64,000 nucleotides of DNA from Synechococcales cyanobacterium C42_A2020_086 (GCA_015272325.1 JACYLU010000028.1:124001-188000); one strand, 5' to 3'; shown: positions 34,316 through 44,126, counted from the stretch's first letter. Numbers and translations: made by a program. Notes: generated by a model from the letters alone, not told the origin.

Positions 34316-35112
34316 TCTTATCTCCTATAGAACACAAGTTAAAACTTGAACCGCAACAACGATCGCGCAGGCAGGTACCTTCAAACGCACCTAAAATTGG
34401 CGCTACACGTCTCAAATAGGCAGCGAAACACCAACTTAATTCGTTCGTTTGAAAGAGATACAAAAGTTTCAGCCTCGATGCACCGATAGCCTCAACAACA
34501 AGCACTTGAGTTCAAGCTAAGCTAGAGCACCTTAGTAAGCAATGTTGGCTGCTACACTTGTGCTCGCTGCTTGCATTAGAAATTAAAACAAATAAAGCTA
34601 GACTGCCTCGTTTAATGCTGGCAATCGCTTTAGTTATGATGTCCAAATGCCTGTGTGGCGCGTCCGTGGACTTACAACTTGAAACATCATTTCACACCCT
34701 TCTTTGGTTATATCTTCGGGAAACCCTGACTGTAAATCTGCCTATGAGAAAAGTCTGTGAGGAACCCGCCGGTGAACATGTGAATTGTATAAAGAGACCT
34801 CAAGACAGACCCTTTAAAATTTCCGCTCTGAGCCACGATGGGATGATTTCTCAATAGATAGTTCAGTGAATGCTGCCATTCACGGTGTCGTCAGGAACGG
34901 TCTAATCAAAAATCGCTCAAGACTATGTAATGACCGCTTCTTCGAGGCTGGCGGCTGATTTAAGGCGCTCAAAACCAAAGGATTTATGATTTTGCAGCGT
35001 GAGCGTTTTGTCACTATTCAGTGAATACTGACCACAGCAACCCTGCCCGGATTCAACCGAGCAACTTCATCTAATCTTGTTGTTTCTTCAACTCTCTTTA
35101 ATCAGGCAAGCT
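34316..35112. other. Long intergenic region between divergent glycosyltransferases
   Basis: About 800 AT-rich bases holding two promoters. A 99-codon plus-strand frame (34558-34857) has no ribosome-binding site and poor composition. I see no convincing RNA gene, repeat or hairpin with a T-run. Confidence 0.45.
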
Positions 35113-36423
35113 GTGAACGAGTTCATTCCTGTCTCCTCCCGCTCTTCTCTTCCATCCGCCAGCGCAACCTCTGGACAGCCGACATCTCACCCGGTACCGT
35201 CTGGAGCAAAGCCTGCCCATGTGTTTCTTTTTCTGGAACTTTTTGCTCGGGAAGGAGGAATTCAATCCTATGTTCAGGATATTTTTCAGAGCTATCTAAT
35301 CTTGTCTGAATCTGCCTCCCAAGCTGGCCTTGCCGATCTCTGCCAGCCGTCGTTGCCTGCCCAGGTGTTTCTGCTGCGAGACCATCCAGACAGTGCGAAT
35401 CCATTTCAAGGTGATGTGCTGCAATTTCACTATTTCAAGACGGCAGCAATTCGGTGGGATCGGCTGAAGCTAGCAATTGCTCTGCTCGTTTACCTAGTGA
35501 GGCACCGTCCGCGGCGGGTGTTTTGCGGGCATGTCAACCTGGCCCCCTTGGTGGGGCTATTGTGCAAACCGTTAGGCATTCCCTATACAGTCCTCACCTA
35601 CGGTAAAGAGGTTTGGCATCCGCTGCCGGTTCCTTTGCGTTGGTCGCTGCAGCAGGCAGACACAATCTGGACAATTAGCCGCTACAGTCGCGACCAGGCG
35701 TGTGCCGCCAATCAACTCGATCCCCACAAGGTGCGGCTGTTGCCCTGTGCAGTGGACGGCGAGCGGTTCACGCCAGGCACGAAGTCACCTGATCTCATTC
35801 AGAAATACGGCCTGGCTGGTTCGCAGGTACTGCTCACAGTGGCTCGGCTGTGGTCTGGCGACATCTACAAAGGCGTAGATATAACCATTCGGGCGTTGCC
35901 CACTATTGCTGCAGCGGTACCCGAGGTGAAATATCTTGTGATTGGGCGCGGCGATGACCAGCCCCGATTGGCTCGATTGGCCGCAGAACTAGGTGTAGCT
36001 GATCGGGTGGTGTTTGCTGGGTTTGTTCCTACGGCTGAACTAGTGGAGCACTACCGCTTGGCAGATGCCTACGTGATGCCATCGCAAGAAGGATTTGGCA
36101 TTGTTTACCTAGAGGCGATGGCTTGCGGCGTTCCAGTGGTGTCAGGAGATGCCGACGGTTCCGCCGAACCCCTGCAGGATGGACGGTTAGGATGGCGAGT
36201 GCCGCACCGCGATCCGGATGCTGTTGCGGCTGCCTGCATCACTATTCTGCAAGGGCGAGCTGCCCAAGAGCAAGGAGTTGCCTATGACCAGCGATGTGAT
36301 GGCTCATGGCTCCGGCAACAGGTGCTTCAGTGCTTCGGCAAACCGGCATTTACACAACAGCTACAACATTTATTGCTAGGCAACGGCAGTACTGAATATC
36401 AAGGCTGGGAGCTAGTCAACTAG
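35113..36423 (+). CDS. Glycosyltransferase family 4 (GT-B fold)
   Basis: 436 residues from a GTG at 35113. The N-terminal acceptor domain has FLELFAREGGIQSYVQDIF, with the Gly-rich loop of GT4 enzymes; the donor domain has LLTVARLWSGDIYKGVDITI, VIGRGDDQPRL, VVFAGFVPTAELVEHYRLAD and the nucleotide-binding PSQEGFGIVYLEAMACGVPV (EX7E). It is likely cytoplasmic and used in polysaccharide or glycolipid synthesis. The start is uncertain: the first 30 residues are Ser/Pro-rich and either GTG 35113 or TTG 35077 could serve; only a weak AGG precedes the GTG. Confidence 0.9.
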   Translation: MNEFIPVSSRSSLPSASATSGQPTSHPVPSGAKPAHVFLFLELFAREGGIQSYVQDIFQSYLILSESASQAGLADLCQPSLPAQVFLLRDHPDSANPFQGDVLQFHYFKTAAIRWDRLKLAIALLVYLVRHRPRRVFCGHVNLAPLVGLLCKPLGIPYTVLTYGKEVWHPLPVPLRWSLQQADTIWTISRYSRDQACAANQLDPHKVRLLPCAVDGERFTPGTKSPDLIQKYGLAGSQVLLTVARLWSGDIYKGVDITIRALPTIAAAVPEVKYLVIGRGDDQPRLARLAAELGVADRVVFAGFVPTAELVEHYRLADAYVMPSQEGFGIVYLEAMACGVPVVSGDADGSAEPLQDGRLGWRVPHRDPDAVAAACITILQGRAAQEQGVAYDQRCDGSWLRQQVLQCFGKPAFTQQLQHLLLGNGSTEYQGWELVN

Positions 36424-36830
36424 CTGATCAAGGTTGCTAGACGCACGTGGTTCGATCGCCGCTACTGCTGGCAATGCGTGGTCCTGTTAGAGTCAAAGCC
36501 AATGAATGAGCGGCATTGGTGGTCTGTAGAGAGGCCGCGACGGCAGGTACGTGTCAGACCTCAAATCCGCCATAGATTGTCCCGGAGACCCTAATCAGCG
36601 GACTTGTGAATGTTGCCCTAGGGATTTTACAGTAGGAACAGGATTATTCGCATAAAAGCTGAATTAGAGCGAAGTTGCAGCCTAACGGCTGGGTGCGTTC
36701 CTGTTCTGGTGACCCGTTGCGATGAGGGGGTGCTGATGCACAGCAGACTGCTGGTGGCTGTTCTGCGTCAACTCGGTCATCGAGCAACATTCTTTGAGCC
36801 AGCGCTGAATAGTACAAGGATAAGCAGGCA
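36424..36830. other. Intergenic region, nothing recognised
   Basis: About 405 bases between two plus-strand genes. It should hold the promoter of the nuclease-like/RlpA gene. AAGGA lies about 10 bases before its GTG. A minus-strand frame at 36644-36865 is not protein-like. Confidence 0.45.
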
Positions 36831-37862
36831 GTGCTGATCAAGATCAAGGGGCATTGGTTCAGCAAGCTAACGCCGAGTATGCTGGCGGTTGTTGGCGTGG
36901 GTTGGTTGGGTTGGCAAGGCTGGCGGCAAGCAGTACCGCCCGCGCAATTGGTGATACTGCCCTTATGGCAGGAAGAGCAATGGCAGCCAGCAACGGTAGT
37001 TTCGGTGATCGATGGCGATTCGCTACAGGTGAAGCAACGCGGGCAGATCGTGACTCTGCAACTTTGCGGGATTGATGCCCCAGAACTGACTCAACCCCAT
37101 GGCAGCCAAGCCAAAGCCGCTCTACAAGGTTGGCTTCAGCAGCACAATTACCAGGTGCTGGTTCGATCGCTGCGGCGGCAGTCGTCAGAGTCAGTGCATC
37201 TAGTTGAGATTGCCGAAGTCTGGACGGTACCAACCCAACCGCCCGGAGCAGAGGGGCTGCGTTCCTCCCCGGATTCCCTTTCGGATCAACCCCACAAGGA
37301 GCTGCTCACGTTCAACCTTGTTGCAGCGGGATTAGCTTATGCCTACCCGCCGTTTGTGCTGCGGTGCCCTCATTGGAAACGGCTAGCCCTGGCTGAAATG
37401 CAGGCAAAGCAAGCGGCACTGGGCGTCTGGGTGCAGCCCAACTCGTTGCGACCTTGGGCCTACCGCCAACAGCGACTGATGCAGCAGATTGCCCGTTCGC
37501 TTTATCCCTCAAAGGTGCTGCGACAGTTCCCTCCTGGCTATTTGAGCGACGGATGGCAGCCTTCGGTTGTGGAAATTGCCTCCTGGTATGGGCCAGCACT
37601 GCATGGTCTGCCGACCGCTAGTGGCGAGCGATTCGACCAAAATGCTCTAACGGCGGCCCATCCAACACTGCCGTTTAACACGCGGATTCGGGTTACGAAT
37701 TTGCTGAATGGCCGATCGGTAACAGTGCGAATTAACGATCGCCATCCAGCTCTGCACCAAGCCACACTGGATCTAGCGAAAGCGGCTGCCGTCCAGCTCG
37801 ATGCGGTTGACTTGGGTGTGGTGCCTGTCGAGGTGGACATTGTAGAGATGGGACCACCCTAG
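36831..37862 (+). CDS. Fusion of a degenerate thermonuclease-like (SNase) domain and an RlpA-like DPBB domain
   Basis: 343 residues from GTG (ATG 36879 possible). One hydrophobic segment (about 17-33) acts as signal or anchor. Residues 53-200 are staphylococcal-nuclease-like: VVSVIDGDSLQV, LCGIDAPELTQPHGSQAKAAL, FNLVAAGLAYAYP, AALGVW. Of the three nuclease catalytic residues Glu85 is kept, but the first Arg aligns with Gln77 and the second with His123, so activity is doubtful. Residues 245-340 are a double-psi beta-barrel like RlpA: IASWYGPALHGLPTASGE, LPFNTRIRVTNLLNGRSVTV, RINDRHP with the key Asp303. RlpA enzymes cut peptidoglycan glycan strands lacking peptides. I do not know this fusion as a standard family. 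Confidence 0.85.
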   Translation: MLIKIKGHWFSKLTPSMLAVVGVGWLGWQGWRQAVPPAQLVILPLWQEEQWQPATVVSVIDGDSLQVKQRGQIVTLQLCGIDAPELTQPHGSQAKAALQGWLQQHNYQVLVRSLRRQSSESVHLVEIAEVWTVPTQPPGAEGLRSSPDSLSDQPHKELLTFNLVAAGLAYAYPPFVLRCPHWKRLALAEMQAKQAALGVWVQPNSLRPWAYRQQRLMQQIARSLYPSKVLRQFPPGYLSDGWQPSVVEIASWYGPALHGLPTASGERFDQNALTAAHPTLPFNTRIRVTNLLNGRSVTVRINDRHPALHQATLDLAKAAAVQLDAVDLGVVPVEVDIVEMGPP

Positions 37863-38053
37863 GCGGGTCTATGGTGTCGTCTTGTCGTTCCATTCAGCGC
37901 TGCGGGGAGGCTGACTGCGCGAATTCTGCAGAACACACGTTACTTTAGTTATTAGGTTGGTGATTAGGTTAGACGCGATTAGTCTGATTAGTCCAATTAG
38001 ACAGAGAAACGTTTATCTCCGGTCGCACTGTTCCATTGCATCTCTCAAACATT

Positions 38054-39298
38054 ATGGTTTCCACTCCTTTAGCTCCGTTTTCGATTGATACCACTCGCAT
38101 TCGGAGCGAAATTCAAGCATTGCAACCACAGCTGGTAGACTGGCGACGCTGGCTACACCAACGGCCCGAACTGGGCTTTCAAGAACAGCTCACCTCAGCC
38201 TTTGTTGCCCAGAAGTTGCAGGAGTGGGGCATCGAGCACCGCACTCAGATTGCGAATACCGGCATTGTTGCCATCATTGCTGGGCATCAGCCTGGACCAG
38301 TACTTGCCATTCGAGCCGACATGGATGCCCTCCCCATTCAAGAGGAAAATCAGGTGCCTTATTGCTCCCAGCATCCGGGCAAGATGCACGCCTGCGGGCA
38401 CGATGGGCATACCGCTATTGCCCTGGGAACGGCATACTATTTGTCGCAGCATCGCCATCGGTTTAATGGAACGGTCAAGATCATCTTTCAGCCCGCCGAA
38501 GAGGGACCTGGCGGTGCCAAACCCATGATCGAGGAAGGGGTGCTCCAGAATCCAGATGTGGACGCGATCATTGGGCTGCACCTCTGGAATAACCTGCCGC
38601 TAGGAACTGTGGGCGTACGCGAAGGAGCGCTGATGGCAGCGGTAGAAGTATTTGAATGCTGGATCCAAGGGCAAGGCGGTCATGGTGCAATGCCCCATCA
38701 AACTGTAGATTCAATTGTGGTGGCTGCTCAGGTGGTGACTGCCCTGCAGACCATTGTGGCTCGTCAGATAGATCCGCTCAAGGCAGGGGTCGTTACCATC
38801 GGCGAATTTCATGCCGGGCACGCTAACAATGTGATTGCCGATCATGCTCGTCTCAGTGGCACGGTGCGCTACTTTGACCCGAGTTTGGATGGTTTCTTTG
38901 AACAGCGCATGCACCAGATTATTGCGGGTGTGTGTCAAAGTCATGGTGCTACCTACACCCTGGACTACCACAAACTTTATCCACCGGTAATCAATCATCG
39001 TGCTATTACCAATCTAGTGCGCTCGGTTGCTGAATCTGTGATTGAAACTCCCGCTGGCATTGTGCCCGAATGCCAAACCATGGGGGGGGAAGACATGTCC
39101 TACTTTTTGCAGGCTGTGCCCGGCTGCTATTTCTTCCTGGGAGCAGCTAATCTCAACAAAGGGCTGGCCTATCCTCATCACCATCCCCGATTTGACTTCG
39201 ACGAAACAGCACTGAGCATAGGCGTCGAACTGTTTGCGCGCTGTGTAGAAACCTTTTGCACTCCGGTCAGTGCGGCGACTGGATCCTCTTCTCTATGA
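38054..39298 (+). CDS. M20-family amidohydrolase (IAA-amino-acid/hippurate hydrolase type)
   Basis: 414-residue cytosolic dimetal hydrolase cleaving amide bonds of N-acyl amino acids. Metal and active-site motifs are VLAIRADMDALPIQEE, GKMHACGHDGHTA, FQPAEEGPGGAKPMIEEG and, near the end, TMGGEDMSYFLQAVPG. The dimerisation domain is in between. It starts at ATG 38054; the TTG at 38036 adds non-family residues. Its TGA overlaps the ATG of the DUF3318 gene (ATGA, 39295-39298), so the two are coupled. Confidence 0.93.
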   Translation: MVSTPLAPFSIDTTRIRSEIQALQPQLVDWRRWLHQRPELGFQEQLTSAFVAQKLQEWGIEHRTQIANTGIVAIIAGHQPGPVLAIRADMDALPIQEENQVPYCSQHPGKMHACGHDGHTAIALGTAYYLSQHRHRFNGTVKIIFQPAEEGPGGAKPMIEEGVLQNPDVDAIIGLHLWNNLPLGTVGVREGALMAAVEVFECWIQGQGGHGAMPHQTVDSIVVAAQVVTALQTIVARQIDPLKAGVVTIGEFHAGHANNVIADHARLSGTVRYFDPSLDGFFEQRMHQIIAGVCQSHGATYTLDYHKLYPPVINHRAITNLVRSVAESVIETPAGIVPECQTMGGEDMSYFLQAVPGCYFFLGAANLNKGLAYPHHHPRFDFDETALSIGVELFARCVETFCTPVSAATGSSSL

Positions 39299-39888
39299 AT
39301 TCTGAATCCCAAGAAATTGCTCGACTGATCGAGCTGATGCCCGCCTCAGGGCGCATGTACTGCAAACTGATTAGCCAGCCCCAGCAGGCAACGGTAGTAG
39401 ATGCTAGGGTGCCGCTCCCTTGGGAAAGCACCCGTCCCATTCGGATCAACTTCACGCTGCTGAATCAGCTGCCGATGGCCCAGCGTGATCTGCTGATCCT
39501 GCATGTAGTCTGCTGGCTAACGTCAATTCAGTGGTTTAAACCCGAGCTGTATCAGGGGCTAGTGGCTCTGGGGCTAGCAGGAACCGCCTTCGAACTTGTG
39601 CAGCTTAATGCTGCCGGCACCATTACTTTTGCTGGATTGACTGCTCTGGCGGCGGCTCAAATTTGGCGCAATGGTCGCAGCAGTGAAATCGAGAGGATTG
39701 CCGATGAAAAGGCGGTTCAAGTTGCTCAGCGGCGCGGCTACAGTAAAACCGAAGCAGCAGAGCACCTGCTAGCAGCCATTGAAACAGTCGCACAACTCGA
39801 AGGACGCCCACTCACCTTCAATGAACAGGTGCGGCAACAGAACTTGCGGGGGCTGATCGGGCTATCGCCGCTCGATCTCCAGGTCTGA
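39295..39888 (+). CDS. DUF3318 family protein
   Basis: 197 residues of a cyanobacterial family of unknown function. The start IARLIELMPASGRMYCKLIS and the stretch RPIRINFTLLNQLPMAQRDL are typical. Two hydrophobic segments (about 60-75 and 90-115) suggest membrane association, and a C-terminal helix (RIADEKAVQVAQRRGYSKTE) is soluble. The ATG overlaps the M20 stop, which decides the start. The 3' end overlaps the convergent DUF4278 gene by 27 bases. Confidence 0.85.
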   Translation: MNSESQEIARLIELMPASGRMYCKLISQPQQATVVDARVPLPWESTRPIRINFTLLNQLPMAQRDLLILHVVCWLTSIQWFKPELYQGLVALGLAGTAFELVQLNAAGTITFAGLTALAAAQIWRNGRSSEIERIADEKAVQVAQRRGYSKTEAAEHLLAAIETVAQLEGRPLTFNEQVRQQNLRGLIGLSPLDLQV

Positions 39889-40251
39889 CCCTTCTGAGTG
39901 GGTCGAAGATGATGAAGTGGCAGTGTACTTGACGCCTCGGTAGGTCATCTGCGCAGCTGATCCTGTCCTGCCAGGAGTCGGTCGGCACTCTGCGCCGCGG
40001 TAATGGAGTACAGGCTGATTGGGAGGGTGCTGTCCAGATTGCTGCCCAGTATGAGCGGCTGGCTGAGTCTCACTTCCATCAACCGATGCTCCCCATCCTG
40101 TGCTGCTGCGCGTCAACCACATCAATGCGACTAGCAACACTACGAGTGCTAAGCCAATCAACCAAGGAGTCCAAACAAAACCAGCTAGCAACAAACCCAG
40201 GGCTGCGGTCACCGCTAAGGCAATGCTCAGCAGGATTGCTAAGTCAATCAT
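39862..40251 (-). CDS. Small membrane protein with DUF4278 repeats
   Basis: 129 residues: two hydrophobic segments (about 3-24 and 27-46), a polar linker, and two short DUF4278-type motifs, LHYRGAECRP and MTYRGVKYT. DUF4278 is a small cyanobacterial motif of unknown function. TAGGA lies seven bases before the ATG. The 3' end overlaps the convergent DUF3318 gene. Confidence 0.78.
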   Translation of the reverse strand: MIDLAILLSIALAVTAALGLLLAGFVWTPWLIGLALVVLLVALMWLTRSSTGWGASVDGSETQPAAHTGQQSGQHPPNQPVLHYRGAECRPTPGRTGSAAQMTYRGVKYTATSSSSTHSEGSDLEIERR

Positions 40252-41214
40252 GGGAATTCCTATCCAAAATCAGATGATTCAAAGTTCAAGAGGCTACCGG
40301 CCCATCACAGCGTTTCACTAGAATTCAAGAAGGGTTTGAAGCGAAGGCTGAGGCGCACTACTCAATCAATACTTCTCAATCAATAACTATGCAGAAGTAA
40401 TTATGCAGAGGGTATGGCCTGAAAAGTCACCCTTCAAGTCTAGAACTAGAGCATATTTCATGGTAGCAAATTCGGCAGATAAATCAACTCCCTGGGGGAA
40501 CTCAGGGGGGTACACTCGGTTGACGCCTCCAAGCAGCAATGCTAAATTAACGAGGACGAAACCCTCCTGATGCTGGTTGCCCTAGCTAAGGAAAGGGGAC
40601 TTATAAGCGAGCGGTTAGCCGACTAGCGTATCTAGTCACCAAGGTTCAACAGCATAAGGTTCGACAAGGTTCAATCAGCAATGTAAAGCTTGAACGTAAC
40701 GCTTGCCTAATTTGAATCAGAGGGTTGCTACCTACAGGGACCCCATGGGTGCCTGACATTGATTCAAAGCGGAGGAACCATTTTTTGGGGCGTATCCGGG
40801 AAGCCTGAGGAGAGGCAGGAAGGGTCATCTATGAGTGGCTCGATCTCCTAAGATTCTGGAAGGGCACCTCTCAGCCCTAGCCCGTCAGCTAACTCCGTCG
40901 GCCGTGAGGGGAGACTAAGGAGACAGAATTTGCCTCTGACTCATTGGTGTCCTCCAAACTCAACAGTAATTAGTGCAGACCGAATGCTGCACGACTTGTA
41001 CCTTTGAGCTTGAGGAGATCGGCTATGGTTTTTCAACCCATGGAGGCGACAAGAGGTGTCTAGCCGTTACCTGTTGTAATTGTCCCGCCCATTCCACGGG
41101 CTTCGATGCGTTGAATCACTTAAGGTTCAATAAGGTCCTTGAGAAGGTTGTCACGGTCACCAAACTCTTAGCAGTTTATTAGCGGTTTAGATAGGACTTG
41201 GGGTGCCTGTGCTG
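40252..41214. other. Long intergenic region, mostly unexplained
   Basis: About 960 bases. It contains near-tandem repeats (CTCAATCAATA at 40361-40371 and 40375-40385; AAGGTTCAA/AAGGTTCGA/AAGGTTCAA around 40640-40675). A short open frame (40973-41182) starts with GTG, is Cys-rich and has no ribosome-binding site; I do not accept it. Some patches are G-rich and purine-rich (40770-40830) and could fold, but I cannot assign a known RNA. The next stretch holds a decayed gene. Confidence 0.4.
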
Positions 41215-41569
41215 TTACCGTGATCCTGAGGAGTGCATCTGACGGTTTGACGTAGCATCGATCACAGGGTAATGCGGTGGTAGTTCAGAAGAGACCTGTC
41301 CCCTTTGATGTTTTTCCCTGTCTAAAAGTCCCAACTCCATTGCCTCTAGTGCTAGTGGACTTTGAGCGGAAATGCCTCGGCGTCGTAAACGACTGAGCGC
41401 TTCCTTTAATGCTCCTATAGTGGGTTGTTTTAGCTCTAGATCACTGCTCTACCAGGGACGGCAACTCACTCCATCTATCTAGCGCTGATGCCCAATCGAG
41501 ATAGCATCCGATAATTTTTGGTGTACTGGGATACGGTTTTGGGTAGATGCCAGAGCCAGGAAGTTCAGA
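41215..41569 (-). pseudogene. Decayed gene with a frameshift, family unknown
   Basis: On the minus strand, one frame is open and protein-like from 41448 to a TAA at 41215-41217 (LKQPTIGALKEALSRLRRRG, then SPLALEAMELGLLDREKHQ), but has no start. A second frame is open from 41569 to 41441 (PSTPKIIGCYLDWASALDRW, then SELPSLVEQ). They overlap by eight bases at 41441-41448, so one small insertion or deletion would join them into a single frame of about 118 codons. Neither has an ATG, so the 5' end is lost too. The first frame also has two TAG stops upstream of its open part. I do not recognise the protein. Confidence 0.45.
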
Positions 41570-41855
41570 TTACGATGGCTTTAGAACTATGGATCTTTAT
41601 TTCACTTCCTTACAAAGGCAAACTTCTGTTACTTAGTGTTGTTCATTACATCATCTAAATTGCGATTGAGATAGAAATTAGCAAAATTTAGCAATTTTAA
41701 TGTTGATTAGCAGTAAGCTTCCTCTCGTCTGCGTTTTTTGCCCTAGATTCTGAACGAATGGGTTCGTAGGAAACAGAAAGTTTGATTACGGACTTTGAGC
41801 TAGACAGCTAAACCGAATGGCGTTTCGTTTGCATTCCTCACACCCCCCCACCTCT

Positions 41856-42545
41856 ATGAACATTAAATCGATGTTGCTGCGTCTACAAAGCGCCCTCGGA
41901 CAAGACAATCTCAGCGACCAGATGCTGCTGTATTCAGGTGCTGTGACCACCCGGCGCGACAGTGGGAATTTTGTCATCGGTTACAATGGCTCCCCTAACA
42001 GCCAAACCGCCCTAGATTTTGTGCTGTGGATGGCTCATCAAACACGGTTGGCGACTCAGAAAGCGGTGACGGTCCATGTCGTTTATGTGATTGACTGCTA
42101 CGACTCCCTCAACCCCAGCTTGGTTACTCCCATTACCCCCATCAGTGCTGAGCATCAGTGTCAACTCTTGTCGGCTGATGCCTTTGGATTCCAGTGCGGC
42201 ACGGTGATGGCACTGCCCTCTGGAACGAGCGGAGGCAGCACCCAAACGGCAGAACGTGCCTCTGCTTCGACCGCTACTCTCACCCATTTATTGGAGCGGG
42301 TGGATCGGGTGCTTTGGCAAGCCCGCTGCCTATCCGATGAATGGCGTGGCTCGCTAGAAGCCCATCTCCGCTTTGGTGCCGTAGCCACAGAACTGCGTCA
42401 AGTTGTGGAAGAGCAGTCAGCCGATTTGCTGGTTGTGGGCTGTAGCTCGGTAGAGCACCCCTTGGTGCAGCAGCTAATTCCCTGTGTGACTTGTCCGATT
42501 CTCGGCATTCCCACCGAGCTAGAAGCCGGACTAGAAGGGAACTAG
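41856..42545 (+). CDS. Universal stress protein (UspA) family
   Basis: 229 residues from ATG 41856. The Usp fold appears as FVIGYNGSPNSQTALDFVLW, then VTVHVVYVIDCYD, a long Ser/Thr-rich insert (about 80-130), and SADLLVVGCSSVEHPLVQQL, then CVTCPILGIP. The ATP-binding G-x2-G-x9-G(S/T) motif is not regular. Extra insert length compared with the typical 140-160 residues. An earlier ATG at 41817 adds 13 residues. The 3' end overlaps the convergent ACT-domain gene by four bases. Confidence 0.85.
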   Translation: MNIKSMLLRLQSALGQDNLSDQMLLYSGAVTTRRDSGNFVIGYNGSPNSQTALDFVLWMAHQTRLATQKAVTVHVVYVIDCYDSLNPSLVTPITPISAEHQCQLLSADAFGFQCGTVMALPSGTSGGSTQTAERASASTATLTHLLERVDRVLWQARCLSDEWRGSLEAHLRFGAVATELRQVVEEQSADLLVVGCSSVEHPLVQQLIPCVTCPILGIPTELEAGLEGN

Positions 42546-43267
42546 AAGCGCCGCCCTAGCAAACGCTGGCGTACTCCGTCGGCAATTTTTTGCCCGAGGT
42601 ATTCTGGAATCAGGCTTTCGTTGGGACCCAGGAGATAGAGAATCAAACGGGTCCTGCCGCGCCACACCAGCAAATTAGCGTTGACAATCAGCAAGTCTTC
42701 CTGCCAGATAGCGTACATGACTTTGTAGAACAGTCCAGGCTGGTTATCAGCTTCGATGAGCAGAGCGGGGAGATGAAACACTGGATCGACATAGAATTCA
42801 GTGTCAACTTGCTCTAGCCCAGCATCTAGATTAAACTCAACCGCCAGCAGCTCTTCGACTTCAAATCGTCCTGCAAGGGCTTCGCGGATAGCGCGGCAGA
42901 CATTGTCAGCGGTTTTCTCGGTCAGGGTTTTGCCGTCTCGGGAAATAACCAGCTTGATAAATACAAGCATCGGCGGATGAATCTGCCCATAAAGACTGAG
43001 GCTGTGAATGGTTAAGCCATAGGCAGCAAGAACGCCAAAAATATCGCTGAGCAAAAACGACTGGTTGCGGTAGGCAAAGTGAAGGGCGCTTTTGCTACCT
43101 TCGGGATTCAATTCAATGACCGCCTGACGGCTTTTATAGAGCTGGTAGGCCAACCTTAAGTTTTGTAGCTGAATTTCACTGCTCACGAATTGTTCATAAA
43201 ACTGAGGAAACGCCCGATTAAAGCGCTTGAGCAGGTCTAAGGTAGATGCTTTTAGGCCTGGAGCCAT
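42542..43267 (-). CDS. ACT-domain-like regulatory protein
   Basis: 241 residues. A helical N-terminus (about 1-60) is followed by two ACT-like units: FAYRNQSFLLSDIFGVLAAY with LTIHSLSLYGQIHPP, and LPALLIEADNQPGLFYKVMY with EDLLIVNANLLVWRGRTRL. The second resembles ACT units of GlnD or RelA, which bind small effectors. There is no catalytic domain, so a sensor or modulator role is inferred. It is alone on the minus strand. Confidence 0.72.
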   Translation of the reverse strand: MAPGLKASTLDLLKRFNRAFPQFYEQFVSSEIQLQNLRLAYQLYKSRQAVIELNPEGSKSALHFAYRNQSFLLSDIFGVLAAYGLTIHSLSLYGQIHPPMLVFIKLVISRDGKTLTEKTADNVCRAIREALAGRFEVEELLAVEFNLDAGLEQVDTEFYVDPVFHLPALLIEADNQPGLFYKVMYAIWQEDLLIVNANLLVWRGRTRLILYLLGPNESLIPEYLGQKIADGVRQRLLGRRF

Positions 43268-43518
43268 ACGATAAGGAAAACAAGGGTTGCCAGGTCGATG
43301 GTCAATTCCGCTGGGTTTAGTTACGCTTAAGATCTATGAAGCCCCAACTTACAAGGAATCTTGCAGCATTGCCATGATTCAATTCTGGTTACAGGCACAG
43401 GGGTTTTTGCTTGCTTGAAGCTTTACACTCTGGATCCCAGCAATGTAAGAATCATACGGGAGATCCGCTCTATACTAACTATTACTGTCATTTAACTCTG
43501 TACTATCACCACGCCTGC

Positions 43519-44037
43519 ATGGGTTTTTGGAAGAGCTTATTTAGCACGACAGACACGACGACTTCACCCAAGCCAGCCGAGCTGAATTCGTCTACTGCGT
43601 CTGCTGTAACCATTGGCAATTCTCGTATCTTTTTTAGCACCGATCGGGAGATTGACCTGTATGAGTTAGAGGAGTTGTGCGACGCAGTGGGCTGGTCTCG
43701 CCGGCCGCTACGCAAGGTCAAAAAGGCGATTCAGCACAGCTTTCTAGTGGTTTCCATGTGGGAGCAGCGTGGCACTCAGCGTCGTCTGGTTGGGTTTTCT
43801 CGCGCCACGTCCGATCATGCCTTTAACGCAACGATCTGGGATGTTGTCGTTCACCCTGACTTTCAGGGGAAAGGGCTGGGCAAAGCCCTGATGCGACAGA
43901 TGATCAAACGGCTGCGCAGTGAAGATATTAGCAATATTACGCTGTTTGCTGACCCCCATGTCATTGATTTCTATCGTGGGCTAGGCTTCATGCCCGATCC
44001 TGAAGGCATCAAAGGCATGTTTTGGTACCCTGATTAA
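43519..44037 (+). CDS. GNAT-family N-acetyltransferase (NSI-like)
   Basis: 172 residues. [20 protein letters not shown] and [14 protein letters not shown] precede the acetyl-CoA site [19 protein letters not shown] and the C-terminal [14 protein letters not shown]. The pattern matches the cyanobacterial relatives of the plant plastid acetyltransferase NSI. It acetylates an amine (protein lysine, N-terminus or small molecule); the target is unknown. I chose ATG 43519; an upstream in-frame start would add a Tyr/His-rich stretch that does not fit. Confidence 0.87.
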   Translation: MGFWKSLFSTTDTTTSPKPAELNSSTASAVTIGNSRIFFSTDREIDLYELEELCDAVGWSRRPLRKVKKAIQHSFLVVSMWEQRGTQRRLVGFSRATSDHAFNATIWDVVVHPDFQGKGLGKALMRQMIKRLRSEDISNITLFADPHVIDFYRGLGFMPDPEGIKGMFWYPD

Positions 44038-44084
44038 TTTTTTATATAGATACTGTTCAATCTTGTTAAATCCTGAAAGATACG

Positions 44085-44106
44085 GTTGGACCAGAGTTGG
44101 ACCAGA
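44085..44106. repeat. 11-bp exact tandem duplication
   Basis: GTTGGACCAGA occurs twice head to tail in the convergent gap between the acetyltransferase and DUF4332 genes. Confidence 0.85.
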
Positions 44107-44126
44107 GTCATTTCGCCAAAGTGGCT

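Noticed and set aside
34558-34857. 99-codon plus-strand frame between the glycosyltransferases
   Set aside because: No ribosome-binding site and no protein-like pattern; probably chance in AT-rich DNA.
40973-41182. Cys-rich 69-codon frame
   Set aside because: GTG start without ribosome-binding site; the Cys spacing does not form metal-binding pairs in a known pattern.
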